Shown: positions 33,466-43,184, numbered from the stretch's first letter. The stretch: 59,749 bases of DNA from Carboxylicivirga marina (GCF_016612505.1 NZ_JAENRR010000032.1:1-59749); one strand, 5' to 3'. Notes: generated by a model from the sequence alone, not told the origin. A program made the numbers and translations.

Positions 33466-33672
33466 ATGTACCCGTATCACAACAAAATAAAGCAGCGCAT
33501 TAGGAATGACGAATTGATTGCTTATCAATTCGTCGAGGTATATAATTCAATTAGTCCTTGTTTGCTTCTGTTTTTTTCAACTGAGCCTGTTATTCGGCCT
33601 ATTCGTCAGCATCGTTTCGATGAGTATTTATTGATTTTACCAAAGGAACTCCAAAAGGGTAAAGACTTATAA
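33466..33672 (+). CDS. Small protein of unknown function
   Basis: 68 residues: starts MYPYHNKIKQRIRNDELIAY, middle LLLFFSTEPVIRPIRQHRF, end DEYLLILPKELQKG. Basic and compact, with no membrane segment apart from a short hydrophobic SPCLLLFF. It reads like a conserved small Bacteroidota protein that I cannot name. ATG start, purine-rich bases just upstream, terminator downstream. It could still be a chance frame. Confidence 0.45.
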   Translation: MYPYHNKIKQRIRNDELIAYQFVEVYNSISPCLLLFFSTEPVIRPIRQHRFDEYLLILPKELQKGKDL

Positions 33673-33723
33673 GGACACATTATTTTGAATTAATAATGCA
33701 GTTGTTGCAAGTTGATGAAAAAA

Positions 33724-33748
33724 AAAGGCAACCAAAATGGCTGCCTTT
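33724..33748. terminator. Bidirectional terminator
   Basis: AAAGGCAACC/GGCTGCCTTT stem with one A-C mismatch and loop AAAAT, preceded by A-run and followed by T-rich bases. It lies between the small plus-strand gene and the minus-strand peptidase. Confidence 0.75.
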
Positions 33749-33771
33749 CTTAGTATACTGTTTTTTAAGGA

Positions 33772-36585
33772 TTAGTCCTCTTGCGGAACGAATACCACTT
33801 CTATTTTATCGGCTTTCTTAAAGAATTTCTTCGCTAATTTTTTAATGTCCTTAGCGCTCATGTTTTCTACAATTTCTTCGTAGTTTTCTGCCAGGGTCAT
33901 GTTAATGCCATTTACATAGTAGCTGCGAATGTTACCCATCCAGTAGCCGTTCTGTTCTTTTCCTTCGGCGCGACTCTTTAAGATGTTCAAACGTGTTTTA
34001 TCCAAATCTTCAGTGGATGCCCCTGTTTTTATCATCTTGTCAATTTCGGCATATACCAATGGAATTAAGTCGTTAGCGCGCTCAGGGTCGCAATCAAACT
34101 GAATCATTACAGAACCTTCTGCTTCTGGATAATGAGTCGTTGAAGCACTAACACCTACGCCATAAGTTCCACCTTCTTTTTCGCGAATGCTTTCAGTGTA
34201 ACGTAAACGTAATACCGCACTGATGAATGACATCGCAATTCTGTTCTCTGGAGTGTAATCCAATTCACTATTGTAGATGATCTGAACGGTAGCTTTAGGT
34301 TCTGCTAGTTTTACCGGAATGGTTTTCTTCGTCAATCCTTCAGGACCATTAACGTTGTTATCTCTCCAGTTTTCTTTTGTGTCGTTCGATGAGATGGCGC
34401 CAAGGTATTTAGCTGCCATGGCTTTGGCTGTTTCCTCTTCGATATCACCTACAATAAAGAATGTAAAGTCAGCAGCATTGTTAAAGCGCTCTTTGTAAAT
34501 CTCTTCCATGCGGTTAAATGATACCTTTTCAAGGTATTCAGGGCCAAATATTAAATTACGTTCATGGTAGTTTGAACGAATTTGGCTAATGCTGTCACGC
34601 ATAATCTTCTTAGGGTCGTCACCCATATTGGCTACATAAGCTTTGTAACGAGCCATTAAAGCATTAAAGGCTTCTTCATCAAAACGTGGCTGCTCAAAAT
34701 GAAGGTAAGCCAACTGCATCATGATTTCAAAGTCTTCAGTACGACTGCTTCCTGAAATGTATTCGGATAAACCACTGATGTTGAACTCAACATTTGCTTT
34801 TTTGCCTGTTAAAGCTTTTTGAAGAGAAATGGCATCGTAATCACCTATTCCAAAGGCAGGCACAAAGTCTGAAGCCATGCTTGCTGAAGGTAAATCAGCC
34901 ACCTCATATAACGATGAACCACCTTTACTGTAACTGCTTAATGCTACCTGGTTTTTGTTGTAGTTAGCATAGCGGTATACCACTTTTGTATTATTGTTTA
35001 AAGTCCACTCTACAGCATCAAACTCAGGTAAAGCTCGCTCCGAAACAACTTTACCTTCAACTGGTAATTCTTCAACCAACGATGAGCTTACTACTTCATC
35101 AACATAAGCGGTAATGCTTGCATTGTTTTCAACTTTTTCAATAATCGCGAAAGCTTCGTCTTGGTTTAAGTGCGAAATACCTTCTTTTTCCGGACCAGTA
35201 ACGATGACTACACGGTTTTCTTTCGTGTACATGCTGTTAAAGTAGGCTTTTAATTCTTCAGTTGTGATTGAAGGAATGATGGCCTGAGCAAATTTGAATT
35301 CGTACTCGATGCCTGGCATGGGCTCATTTTCTAAGTACAAATTCGCAAGTTCTTTACAATAACTATCGTGATTTATTTTATCGCGTTGCTTGTAATAGTT
35401 CTCGTAGCCCATTAACATTTGTGCCTTAGCACGCTCCAATTCTCCTTCTGCAAAACCAAAACGCTTAACACGCTCTACTTCTGTTAATATCGCTTCAAAA
35501 GCTAAGGCCTCCTCATTTTCTTTGGCAGTTGAAGCTATGCTCATCAATGATACAGTTCGTGGGTAGTCTGAGAAACTAATATAGCCATTAATAAAAGGAG
35601 GATTTCCTTTTTGTAATAACTCGTTAATACGTGTACCTATCATCATTCGGATAAGGTTACGCTTATAGTTAGTTTTTAATGTATTGTGATTTTTGTCACC
35701 TGCATCTTCCGCTTGGTGACGTACATACATTGATACGCTTGATTGTGTGTTCTCTTTGTCTGTAGCAAGCTTGAAGGTTGTTTCTGCTCTTGGTTCCACC
35801 TTAACTTCATAGCGCTCTTTCGGGTTGTCTACAGCCGGTATTTTTGAAAATAACTCAATCACCTTTTGTTCCATTTCAGCTGCGTCAAAGTCTCCAACTA
35901 CAGCAATTGCCTGTAAATCGGTACGATACCAGTCATGATAAAAACGACGTAGTTCGTCGTATTCAAAGCCTTTGATAACATCTAATTCACCAATCACATC
36001 GCGTTCGCCGTACTTTGAGTTATTTAATAATGCCGGCATCGTTTGGTTGCGTGTTCTAAAACCAGCATCACGACGTGTACGCCATTCTTCAGAAATAACA
36101 CCACGCTCAGCATCAATTTCTTCTTCTTCCAATGCCAGGTAGTTTGACCAATCGTGTAAAACTAGTAAACAAGTATCCATTAATCCGTTTGGAGCAACAG
36201 GAACGTTTGAAATGTTATATACCGTTTCATCCTGAGCCGTGTAGGCGTTAATGTTACGGCCAAAGGCAATACCATGCTTTTCAAGTGATGAAATAACACC
36301 TTTACCAGGGAAATGCTTTGTTCCGTTAAAAGCCATGTGCTCTAAAAAGTGAGCTAATCCATCTTGTGAATCATCCTCAAGGATACCACCTACATTTTGT
36401 ATAATGTAGAAGCTGGCACGTTCTTTTGGTTCTTGATTATGACGGATGTAATATGTTAATCCATTATCCAAAACGCCAGTACGTATCTCCGGATCGATTG
36501 GCACAGGTGAATTTAAATCAATCTGTGCTGTTGCTGAACTTCCCAATAAAAAGAAAGCTAAGGCAAAAAATAAAAATTGCTTCAT
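33772..36585 (-). CDS. Large M16 family (pitrilysin-like) zinc protease, exported
   Basis: 937 residues: two tandem M16 halves. The N-terminal half has the active HFLEHMAFNGT zinc motif (HxxEH) and EERG-type downstream Glu block; the C-terminal half is inactive and substrate binding (KEGGTYGVGVSAS). Signal peptide (KQFLFFALAFFLLGSSATAQ) from the ATG at 36585, so periplasmic or outer-membrane associated. An upstream start at 36630 is discarded because it would precede the signal peptide. A -7 box lies at 36708. Confidence 0.93.
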   Translation of the reverse strand: MKQFLFFALAFFLLGSSATAQIDLNSPVPIDPEIRTGVLDNGLTYYIRHNQEPKERASFYIIQNVGGILEDDSQDGLAHFLEHMAFNGTKHFPGKGVISSLEKHGIAFGRNINAYTAQDETVYNISNVPVAPNGLMDTCLLVLHDWSNYLALEEEEIDAERGVISEEWRTRRDAGFRTRNQTMPALLNNSKYGERDVIGELDVIKGFEYDELRRFYHDWYRTDLQAIAVVGDFDAAEMEQKVIELFSKIPAVDNPKERYEVKVEPRAETTFKLATDKENTQSSVSMYVRHQAEDAGDKNHNTLKTNYKRNLIRMMIGTRINELLQKGNPPFINGYISFSDYPRTVSLMSIASTAKENEEALAFEAILTEVERVKRFGFAEGELERAKAQMLMGYENYYKQRDKINHDSYCKELANLYLENEPMPGIEYEFKFAQAIIPSITTEELKAYFNSMYTKENRVVIVTGPEKEGISHLNQDEAFAIIEKVENNASITAYVDEVVSSSLVEELPVEGKVVSERALPEFDAVEWTLNNNTKVVYRYANYNKNQVALSSYSKGGSSLYEVADLPSASMASDFVPAFGIGDYDAISLQKALTGKKANVEFNISGLSEYISGSSRTEDFEIMMQLAYLHFEQPRFDEEAFNALMARYKAYVANMGDDPKKIMRDSISQIRSNYHERNLIFGPEYLEKVSFNRMEEIYKERFNNAADFTFFIVGDIEEETAKAMAAKYLGAISSNDTKENWRDNNVNGPEGLTKKTIPVKLAEPKATVQIIYNSELDYTPENRIAMSFISAVLRLRYTESIREKEGGTYGVGVSASTTHYPEAEGSVMIQFDCDPERANDLIPLVYAEIDKMIKTGASTEDLDKTRLNILKSRAEGKEQNGYWMGNIRSYYVNGINMTLAENYEEIVENMSAKDIKKLAKKFFKKADKIEVVFVPQED

Positions 36586-36707
36586 TTGGTTAGTTTTAAA
36601 GCATAGGCTTTCGGTAGACAGCCAATGCATATCATTAATTTTAACTGTTTTGCAAGTTAAAGGTCAACAAAATGGGACAAGTATAAGTAGGTACTTATTG
36701 TTGAGCA

Positions 36708-36715
36708 CAAATATA
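36708..36715 (-). promoter_or_regulatory. -7 box of the M16 protease gene
   Basis: The minus strand reads TATATTTG, a full match to TAnnTTTG, giving a leader of about 115 bases to the ATG at 36585. Confidence 0.5.
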
Positions 36716-36810
36716 TCTTTTTTAGTTTTATCCTAAACATGATAATTTGCACTTAAGCGCCCTGTATGCCAATTTTTGGGTTAAATAAGGTTAATGGTAT
36801 ATACATAAAG

Positions 36811-36850
36811 CAGAGGGCGACTATATGCATTGTGATATAGTCGCCCTCTG
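36811..36850. terminator. Hairpin after the cytochrome operon
   Basis: Perfect 15-base stem CAGAGGGCGACTATA with a 10-base loop, 16 bases beyond the octaheme gene's stop. The U-tract is weak, so it may act by stabilising the 3' end. Confidence 0.65.
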
Positions 36851-36866
36851 TGTAAGGATAATGTTT

Positions 36867-39176
36867 TTATTGTAACTGCTCAATCACCTGATTTAACTCT
36901 TCTGCTTCCGGATAATCCTTCTTCATTTGAGTGGCCAATTGCAAGGCTTGTTGTTTCATCTGGTTGTTAAGATAAAAACGTAACAATTCTCCATTACTGT
37001 TATAATTGTCAATCAGCTCAACTTCCTTTTTAAGATAGGCTTCAGCTTTGGCTTTATTTCCTCTGAAATCAAACATCATGGCAATATTATGCGCCACTCT
37101 TGGGCGTTCTGGTTGTAAATTGTATGATTTAACCATGTAGGTTAATGATTCATCATATTTTTGCAATTCAGATAATAGCAAGCCAAAAGAATACATAGCT
37201 ACCGCATCTTCCGGTTCATGCTTGAGGTAATCGCGGAACAGTAGTTCGGCCTTATCGTTCTTTTTGATTTTGTTATAAAGGTAAGCCAGGTTAAGTTTTA
37301 TAAAATGCAATTCTTCATCTTGCTTTAAGGCCCGCAGATAGAAAGTTTCGGCATCGGTATAATTATCCTGATTATAATAGTAGTTTGCCAGATTGAATTT
37401 GCCAATTGGGAAATCAGCATTGTAAATCAATATCTCTTCATATTCTTTAATGGCTTTATCGTATAGCTTTCTGTGTTTTTCAGGTATCTGTTCTAACCCG
37501 GCTGTAGACAGTATTCGAGCAGCCTCAGTTCGTATTGCTTTAGTATCATCTCTCAGCATCGGGTAAAGCAAGTTCAGATCCTCTTCACCTGTTAATTGAA
37601 TCGCACGTACGGCTGCCAGTCTCATGTCAGGATATAGATTACCCAAATAATTCTCTACTTCTTGTTTTAACGAATCCTGAAAGTAATTACCCATGTACTG
37701 GATCGATAAACCACGAATGTTATGTGGGTAAAGCTCATCGTTGGCAATGGTTTTTAAGCGTTGCAGAGCTTCTTCATTGCCATTACGTGCATCGTCAAAT
37801 GCTTGTGCAAAATGGTAGGTTCTGCTTTTACCGTACCATTTAGTAATGTAGTTTTCAGACCACTGGTTGCTTTTGTCAGCATGGCATTGGTTACATGCAT
37901 TTGGTACATCATACTTGATGGATAAGTCGGGGCGTGGTACTCTAAAGCTATGATCGCGACGATAATCAACACCCATATAATAACCCCCATGCATATGGCA
38001 ATTGATACATAGTGTGCCTGAACCTACTTCGTAAGTTATTCCATCGTACGATGTAACAGCCTCACCAGGCATGCCTTCTGCCTTATGGAAATGGTGGTCT
38101 GGCGTATCGTATACATCGCCTGTATGGCACTGTAGGCAAAGGGCATTATAATCATCGCCAAACAGCAATTTACCGCTGTGTACATTGTGGCAATCGTTAC
38201 ATTGCACTTCACGTTCCTTGGTATACATTTTACTTTGAGTAAACGAGGCATAAACGTAGTCTTCATCCAGAATTTGCCCGTCGAGGTGCCAGGTTGGAAC
38301 ATCGGGTAAATTAGGTATGATGTGATTATGAATATTGTGGGTGGTATAATCAAAATCACCTAATGAGCTTCGTCGCGAATGACAACGTGCGCAATTATCG
38401 ACATATTGCTCATTATTGATGCCACTTGTTTTAATTGGCAGGCCATAGTTTTCAAAATCGTCGCGAGCATATTCAGGTAATTCGGCCCACTTCAGGTGAT
38501 TCGATGATGGTCCATGGCACGCTTCGCAACTCACATCAATTTCTGACCAGGTAGTATTGTAAGTGTCGTTAATGTGGTCGTAATTTTTCTGAAGGTTAGT
38601 TGAATGGCAATCAGCACACATACTATTCCAGTTTTGTGCCTGATTCGTCCAGTGTAACCAATTGTTATGGTGTATGTCCTGATTGCTATACACAGAATCA
38701 ACCATGTGATACCAGGTGCTGTCAAGTGTATTCCAGGTAAGAGGCAGAGTTTGCAATCGTCCACCATCAAACTCAACGAGGAATTGTTGAAGAGGAGTAA
38801 AGCCGAATACGTACTTTACTTCAAAGTCTTGCATCGTACCATCTTCACCATCAGTATTCACCATGAACTTACCATCCTTCATAAAAGCACGATGAGTCAT
38901 GCCGTTTCCTTCGATGCTAACATTATTAAAGTTAGCCAATACAGTTGTGTCATTGGCTATATCCATGGCACGATCGTGGTGCGAACCAACCCAGTCATTG
39001 TATTCAGGCAAGTGGCATTCAATACATGTTTCGCGACCAACAAAATGAGGTGTATCATCTAATTTATCCGACGATGCTGAACTGTAAGTTTTAACCAGTA
39101 AATAAGTTGGGAAAAGCACAATCAATGCTCCTATCAGAGCCAACATCATATTATTATATAGTCGCGTATTAATCAT
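36867..39176 (-). CDS. Octaheme c-type cytochrome with C-terminal TPR repeats
   Basis: 769 residues. An N-terminal hydrophobic stretch (MMLALIGALIVLFPTYLLV) anchors or exports it to the periplasm. Eight CxxCH heme motifs are present: CIECH, CADCH, CEACH, CARCH, CNDCH, CLQCH, CINCH, CNQCH. From about 570 on, helical TPR units follow (AETFYLRALKQDEELHFIKL, AMYSFGLLLSELQKYDESLT, KAKAEAYLKKEVELID). Its ATG touches the Rieske gene's stop, so it is the last gene of the operon. Expected role: accept electrons from the cytochrome b/Rieske pair. The TPRs suggest docking to another complex. Confidence 0.9.
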   Translation of the reverse strand: MINTRLYNNMMLALIGALIVLFPTYLLVKTYSSASSDKLDDTPHFVGRETCIECHLPEYNDWVGSHHDRAMDIANDTTVLANFNNVSIEGNGMTHRAFMKDGKFMVNTDGEDGTMQDFEVKYVFGFTPLQQFLVEFDGGRLQTLPLTWNTLDSTWYHMVDSVYSNQDIHHNNWLHWTNQAQNWNSMCADCHSTNLQKNYDHINDTYNTTWSEIDVSCEACHGPSSNHLKWAELPEYARDDFENYGLPIKTSGINNEQYVDNCARCHSRRSSLGDFDYTTHNIHNHIIPNLPDVPTWHLDGQILDEDYVYASFTQSKMYTKEREVQCNDCHNVHSGKLLFGDDYNALCLQCHTGDVYDTPDHHFHKAEGMPGEAVTSYDGITYEVGSGTLCINCHMHGGYYMGVDYRRDHSFRVPRPDLSIKYDVPNACNQCHADKSNQWSENYITKWYGKSRTYHFAQAFDDARNGNEEALQRLKTIANDELYPHNIRGLSIQYMGNYFQDSLKQEVENYLGNLYPDMRLAAVRAIQLTGEEDLNLLYPMLRDDTKAIRTEAARILSTAGLEQIPEKHRKLYDKAIKEYEEILIYNADFPIGKFNLANYYYNQDNYTDAETFYLRALKQDEELHFIKLNLAYLYNKIKKNDKAELLFRDYLKHEPEDAVAMYSFGLLLSELQKYDESLTYMVKSYNLQPERPRVAHNIAMMFDFRGNKAKAEAYLKKEVELIDNYNSNGELLRFYLNNQMKQQALQLATQMKKDYPEAEELNQVIEQLQ

Positions 39177-39650
39177 CTATGCGTATGTTATTTGTGAGCG
39201 ATTATGCTTGTTTCGTTTAACTGGATTTGCCGTATCAACCATTACCTTATCGTTGCTGATAGTAATAGGGAATAAGTCAAGGGCTCTGGTAGCTGGGGGA
39301 GCTAATACTTCTCCATGTTTGTTAAACGCTGAGGCATGACAAGGGCATAAAAATTTGTTGTCGCTATTTTTAAATTGTACAGTGCAACCCAGGTGTGTGC
39401 ATTTTGTCGAAATAGCCAGGAATCCACCATCTTTCAATCGAGATAGGTAAAAACGTTCGGTATTAAATGGATACACTTTACCATTTTCAAAAGTGTCGAT
39501 CTCACCAGCGTCAAACAGCTTTGACGTTTCTTGTGAATCATTACCCTTCTTTAATAGATTAACAAAAACGTAAATCAATTCTAAAGACACGATGGTAATA
39601 ATAGCCCTTTTAATGAAACTACGTCTGGTTATTTTTTTAATAAAACTCAT
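39177..39650 (-). CDS. Rieske [2Fe-2S] protein, Tat-anchored
   Basis: 157 residues. The N-terminal TRRSFIKRA twin-arginine motif followed by a hydrophobic IITIVSLELIYVFVNLL acts as Tat signal anchor. Cluster ligands: CTHLGC and CPCHASAFN (the usual second box is CPCHGS, here Ala replaces Gly). Transfers electrons from quinol to a c-type cytochrome in bc/b6f-type complexes. Stop codon adjoins the octaheme gene's start. Confidence 0.92.
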   Translation of the reverse strand: MSFIKKITRRSFIKRAIITIVSLELIYVFVNLLKKGNDSQETSKLFDAGEIDTFENGKVYPFNTERFYLSRLKDGGFLAISTKCTHLGCTVQFKNSDNKFLCPCHASAFNKHGEVLAPPATRALDLFPITISNDKVMVDTANPVKRNKHNRSQITYA

Positions 39651-39661
39651 AATCTAAATAT

Positions 39662-40936
39662 TTATGCAAACAAGTGCATGCCTTCGCCTCTTAGTAAACT
39701 TCCAACAAATGTCATTACCAGATAAGCGCATAGTAATATTGTAACCAGGCTTACTATTAATTCTATCTTGCCCGCTTTTAGTTTATTTTGTAAGAAATAA
39801 ATAAAACCATAGGTTGGTAATATATATATCAATAAAGGAAATAAGCCAGTGGTGATAAGAACCGGTACATCTGGCATCCAGTTTTGAAATTTAAGAAGAT
39901 ATTCAGTGCCAACGATAATAAGCATTGTAAAAACAATGGCATAAACTGCCGACCAAATAGTAATTGTTTTGCCTGTTTGAGAATTAAACCAGACACCTAC
40001 ATTAACTTCTGTTCCTTTTGTATAAGGTATATAAATCAGAAATGCAGTAACTAAAACAGGTACAATGAATATGCCAAAGCCTGGATGCATATGTAACAAG
40101 AGCTCCTGAAATCCCATGAAGTACCAAGGTGCCTTACTTGGGTTTGGACTTTCCAATGGGTTCGCTTTATCCAGTAATGGCGCATCAATTATCATCGAGA
40201 ACAGAATCAGTAAAAGAATAAGTGATAGTGCCACTACTATTTCTTTAAATACTAACTCAGGATTGGTTTTCACCATTTCTTTATTAGATGAATCGGCTAC
40301 AGATACACCCTTTGCTTTTCGTACCAGCCAAAAGTGAATGCTCATGACAAAAACCATTAAAAGAGGTAATAAGCCGGTGTGAAAGTGATAAAAACGCAGT
40401 AATGTACCTTCATTTACTTCAGACCCTCCTCGCACTAATGAGGCCAAACTATCGCCAATTACCGGAATGTAGCTAAGCATATTGGTCATGATGGTTACTG
40501 CCCAATAAGCCAATTGATCCCATGGTAATAAATAGCCAGTAAAGTTAGACATGATAACCAGAAACATCAGCAACAAGCCATATAGCCAGTTTTTTCTTCG
40601 TTCATTATATATTGATTGGCTGTAGAAAACCCTAATCACATGTAAAAAAGAAACGATAACCAACAGCATGCCGCACCAGTAATGCATATTTCTCAAAAGC
40701 TGCCCGAATAATACTTCCTGTTGTAAGTATACAATTGAATCATAAGCACCTTTCTCTGATGGTACATATACAAAGCGTAACAACATGCCGGTAATAAACA
40801 GTAACACAAATAGGAGTGCTGCAATACCACCTAATCCAAATGTACGTGTATACTTAATTGCCTGAGCATTAACTCTGGGAGGATGGAGGTGTAAAAGAAA
40901 CCTTGAGATTGCTTTATTGGTATTTTCGTCACTCAT
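39662..40936 (-). CDS. Cytochrome b (b6 plus subunit IV fused) of a quinol oxidoreductase
   Basis: 424 residues from the ATG at 40936; the in-frame TTG at 40954 is less likely. The b6-like half carries four heme-ligand His in two helices (NMHYWCGMLLVIVSFLHVIR and FYHFHTGLL with SIHFWLVRKA). The subunit IV-like half contains NPSKAPWYFMGFQELLLHMH. About eight to nine membrane helices in total. Together with the Rieske and octaheme genes directly downstream it forms the membrane core of a menaquinol-oxidising complex (inference). Confidence 0.92.
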   Translation of the reverse strand: MSDENTNKAISRFLLHLHPPRVNAQAIKYTRTFGLGGIAALLFVLLFITGMLLRFVYVPSEKGAYDSIVYLQQEVLFGQLLRNMHYWCGMLLVIVSFLHVIRVFYSQSIYNERRKNWLYGLLLMFLVIMSNFTGYLLPWDQLAYWAVTIMTNMLSYIPVIGDSLASLVRGGSEVNEGTLLRFYHFHTGLLPLLMVFVMSIHFWLVRKAKGVSVADSSNKEMVKTNPELVFKEIVVALSLILLLILFSMIIDAPLLDKANPLESPNPSKAPWYFMGFQELLLHMHPGFGIFIVPVLVTAFLIYIPYTKGTEVNVGVWFNSQTGKTITIWSAVYAIVFTMLIIVGTEYLLKFQNWMPDVPVLITTGLFPLLIYILPTYGFIYFLQNKLKAGKIELIVSLVTILLCAYLVMTFVGSLLRGEGMHLFA

Positions 40937-40978
40937 ATTATTTGATTTATGCAATATTTTCTACTTATCAACTATTGA

Positions 40979-41746
40979 TTAACCTTTGTTTTGCCAATGT
41001 ATTGTGTGTCGTAAGGTCAACTGAAAAATATGTTTGACAAGCGGATCTATATCTTTAGATACTTTTGAATGTTCATAGCAATAATTAAAGTCGCCTTTCA
41101 GCTTTGAATTAAATTGGTAACCCAGGCCGGCCCAATACCTGCCTCGTATCCAAAACAGATCATCGGCTTCTTCGTATATGTTAAAATTAAATTCAGCAAA
41201 AGCTCTGTAATAGAGCGATTTTGGAGCTATTGGTTTGCCGTCGAATCGCCCCTGATGTTGTACAAGATAACGCAATCGGATCGAAAAATCTCGTATATTC
41301 TCATGGATGTGATCAAATATCCTCTCTTCTAATTGTAAGCGATGGCGTAAAGCCGAAGACTTGAATCGCGGATAATTGACTATTAATGATTGCTGCGGTC
41401 GATATTCATGGCGGGTTAGTTGAGCCCTATCATCTGGGTCTTCCCACTCTTCTATCTCTTCATAAACAGTTGTTTTATTATACATAAAACCAACAGCAAC
41501 TGTGTAAAAATCTGAGACTTTCCGTTGAAGGTTGCCTCTGAACCCCCACCTTACCCACTCATTAGTGCCAACACCTAAGTATGAACCTGCATCAAAGTTG
41601 AAAGTATACTTATCATTAATGCGGTGTCGTTGAAGATATATAGTACGCAATTCACCTCCTATGTCAAAAAGGGTGTAATCGGTTTGCTGCGACCAGCTTT
41701 GAAATGAAATAAATAATAAAAGCGAGAGTAGTACGTTTCTTTTCAT
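40979..41746 (-). CDS. DUF2490-like outer membrane barrel protein
   Basis: 255 residues from the ATG at 41746, which starts a signal peptide (KRNVLLSLLLFISFQSWSQ). The mature part has repeated amphipathic strands (WVRWGFRGNLQRKVSDFYTV, FSIRLRYLVQHQGRF, GLGYQFNSKLKGDFNYCYEH) as in DUF2490 barrels. First gene of the operon with cytochrome b, Rieske and octaheme cytochrome; whether it helps electron transfer across the outer membrane is unknown. Confidence 0.7.
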   Translation of the reverse strand: MKRNVLLSLLLFISFQSWSQQTDYTLFDIGGELRTIYLQRHRINDKYTFNFDAGSYLGVGTNEWVRWGFRGNLQRKVSDFYTVAVGFMYNKTTVYEEIEEWEDPDDRAQLTRHEYRPQQSLIVNYPRFKSSALRHRLQLEERIFDHIHENIRDFSIRLRYLVQHQGRFDGKPIAPKSLYYRAFAEFNFNIYEEADDLFWIRGRYWAGLGYQFNSKLKGDFNYCYEHSKVSKDIDPLVKHIFQLTLRHTIHWQNKG

Positions 41747-41802
41747 TTTGTAAAAAATCTTCAACCCAAATGGACGTCGATTGTTATAAATTATAAAGAA
41801 CA

Positions 41803-41810
41803 CAAATATA
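41803..41810 (-). promoter_or_regulatory. -7 box of the electron-transfer operon
   Basis: TATATTTG on the minus strand, 56 bases before the ATG at 41746. It sits within the divergent spacer shared with the FAD oxidoreductase. Confidence 0.5.
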
Positions 41811-41848
41811 TTAATTATCATTTTTAATTAATGTACAAATACTAAGAT

Positions 41849-43072
41849 ATGAATTCGATTGAATACCAAATAATAGCTATAGGTGCCAGTATAGCATCAA
41901 TTAGTTTTATCCGTACGCTTCGTGAGAATAATAATGTTGAGAAAGTCCTGTTGGTTCATGGGGAAGACCGCCTCCCATACAAACGGACAAAAATTAATAA
42001 ACACATGGTTAGAGGCTTCGACAAAGAGGAGTTTAGGATAGCCGATGAGCTATGGTATGCTGATAATAATGTTGATCTTATTTATGATAGAGTTATCAAT
42101 GTTGATGCCGAAGAGAAGGTGGTCAGTACAAAGAGTGGGAAAGTGTATAGCTATAATAAGTTATTGCTAGCTACCGGAGCAGCATCAGTTATTCCTAAAG
42201 TGTTAGGCCTTGATAATGACGAAATTCATGGTGTGCAAAATGCTCACGATGTTGATAGAGTGTTGGATACCTGTTCAGAAAAGCAAAGATTCTTAATTGT
42301 TGGAGGAGGAGTGGAGAGTGTTGAAACGGCAGACCAGTTAATTCGAAAGGGTAAACAAGTAATATTAGCAGGAAGAACGAAATTTCCTCTTCAGAAACTT
42401 TTTCCTGAAAACTTGCTGACTGTACTAGTGAATAAAATGCATCAAAAAGGCGTTAAGCTGTTTTCTGGCGTTTCGGTCAATCATATTAAAAAGCAAGGTG
42501 ATAGTTACATGACAAGCCTTCAGGGAGAAACAATTGAATTTGATGTTGTTATTGCATGTGCTGGAGCTGTCCCTAATACAGAACTGGCCATTAAAGCAGG
42601 CTTGAAAGTAGAACGAGGTATTGTGGTTAATGAATATTTACAAACGTCAGATAAAGATATTTTGGCTGCTGGTGATGTAGCTCAGCATGCACGTGGTATT
42701 GTAACAGGTCTATGGCATTCAGCAGAGCATCAGGGCAAGCTAGCTGCGCTCAATGTTCTTGGAAAGCCTCAAAAACATACGCTTCCTCCCTATCGATTAA
42801 AAACCGAGGTGTTTGATTTGTTTATGTTTTCAGGAGCTTATGAAAATGTGATGCCTGGTGTTGATGAGGCAGTTGAAGAGACCTATGGAGATATTTGTCG
42901 TACCATGTACTATGTCGAAGACAGATTAAATGCTGCTGTGTTTATCAACGATAAGGATAGAGCAAAGGTTTATCAGCAGGCTTTATTTGAAAGGTGGAAT
43001 AAAGATATGGTTAACGAACAATTGCCATTGCCACCAAAGATGAGTTTTGCCTTTGGAGCCAGTTTGGCTTAG
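41849..43072 (+). CDS. FAD/NAD(P)-dependent oxidoreductase (nitrite/rubredoxin reductase type)
   Basis: 407 residues, pyridine nucleotide-disulfide oxidoreductase class I fold. N-terminal FAD site IIAIGASIASISFIRTL (a variant of GxGxxG), then LPYKRTKINKHM, LLLATGAASVIP, NAD(P) site LIVGGGVESVETADQLIRKG, and the second FAD motif DILAAGDVAQHA. No redox Cys pair, so of the ferredoxin/rubredoxin-reductase kind. It is divergent from the cytochrome operon, sharing about 100 bases, which hints at common control. Confidence 0.85.
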   Translation: MNSIEYQIIAIGASIASISFIRTLRENNNVEKVLLVHGEDRLPYKRTKINKHMVRGFDKEEFRIADELWYADNNVDLIYDRVINVDAEEKVVSTKSGKVYSYNKLLLATGAASVIPKVLGLDNDEIHGVQNAHDVDRVLDTCSEKQRFLIVGGGVESVETADQLIRKGKQVILAGRTKFPLQKLFPENLLTVLVNKMHQKGVKLFSGVSVNHIKKQGDSYMTSLQGETIEFDVVIACAGAVPNTELAIKAGLKVERGIVVNEYLQTSDKDILAAGDVAQHARGIVTGLWHSAEHQGKLAALNVLGKPQKHTLPPYRLKTEVFDLFMFSGAYENVMPGVDEAVEETYGDICRTMYYVEDRLNAAVFINDKDRAKVYQQALFERWNKDMVNEQLPLPPKMSFAFGASLA

Positions 43073-43176
43073 TGAATGAGTATTTATTCAGGTAACTGTA
43101 TTTTTATGCATTACTGACTAATGCTGAATTATTTAAAGAAGTGCATTCAATCATTTTTTTAATTGAAGATGGTTTT

Positions 43177-43184
43177 TAAATTTG
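43177..43184 (+). promoter_or_regulatory. -7 box of the arginine deiminase gene
   Basis: TAAATTTG followed by C, 39 bases before the ATG at 43224. Confidence 0.5.
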
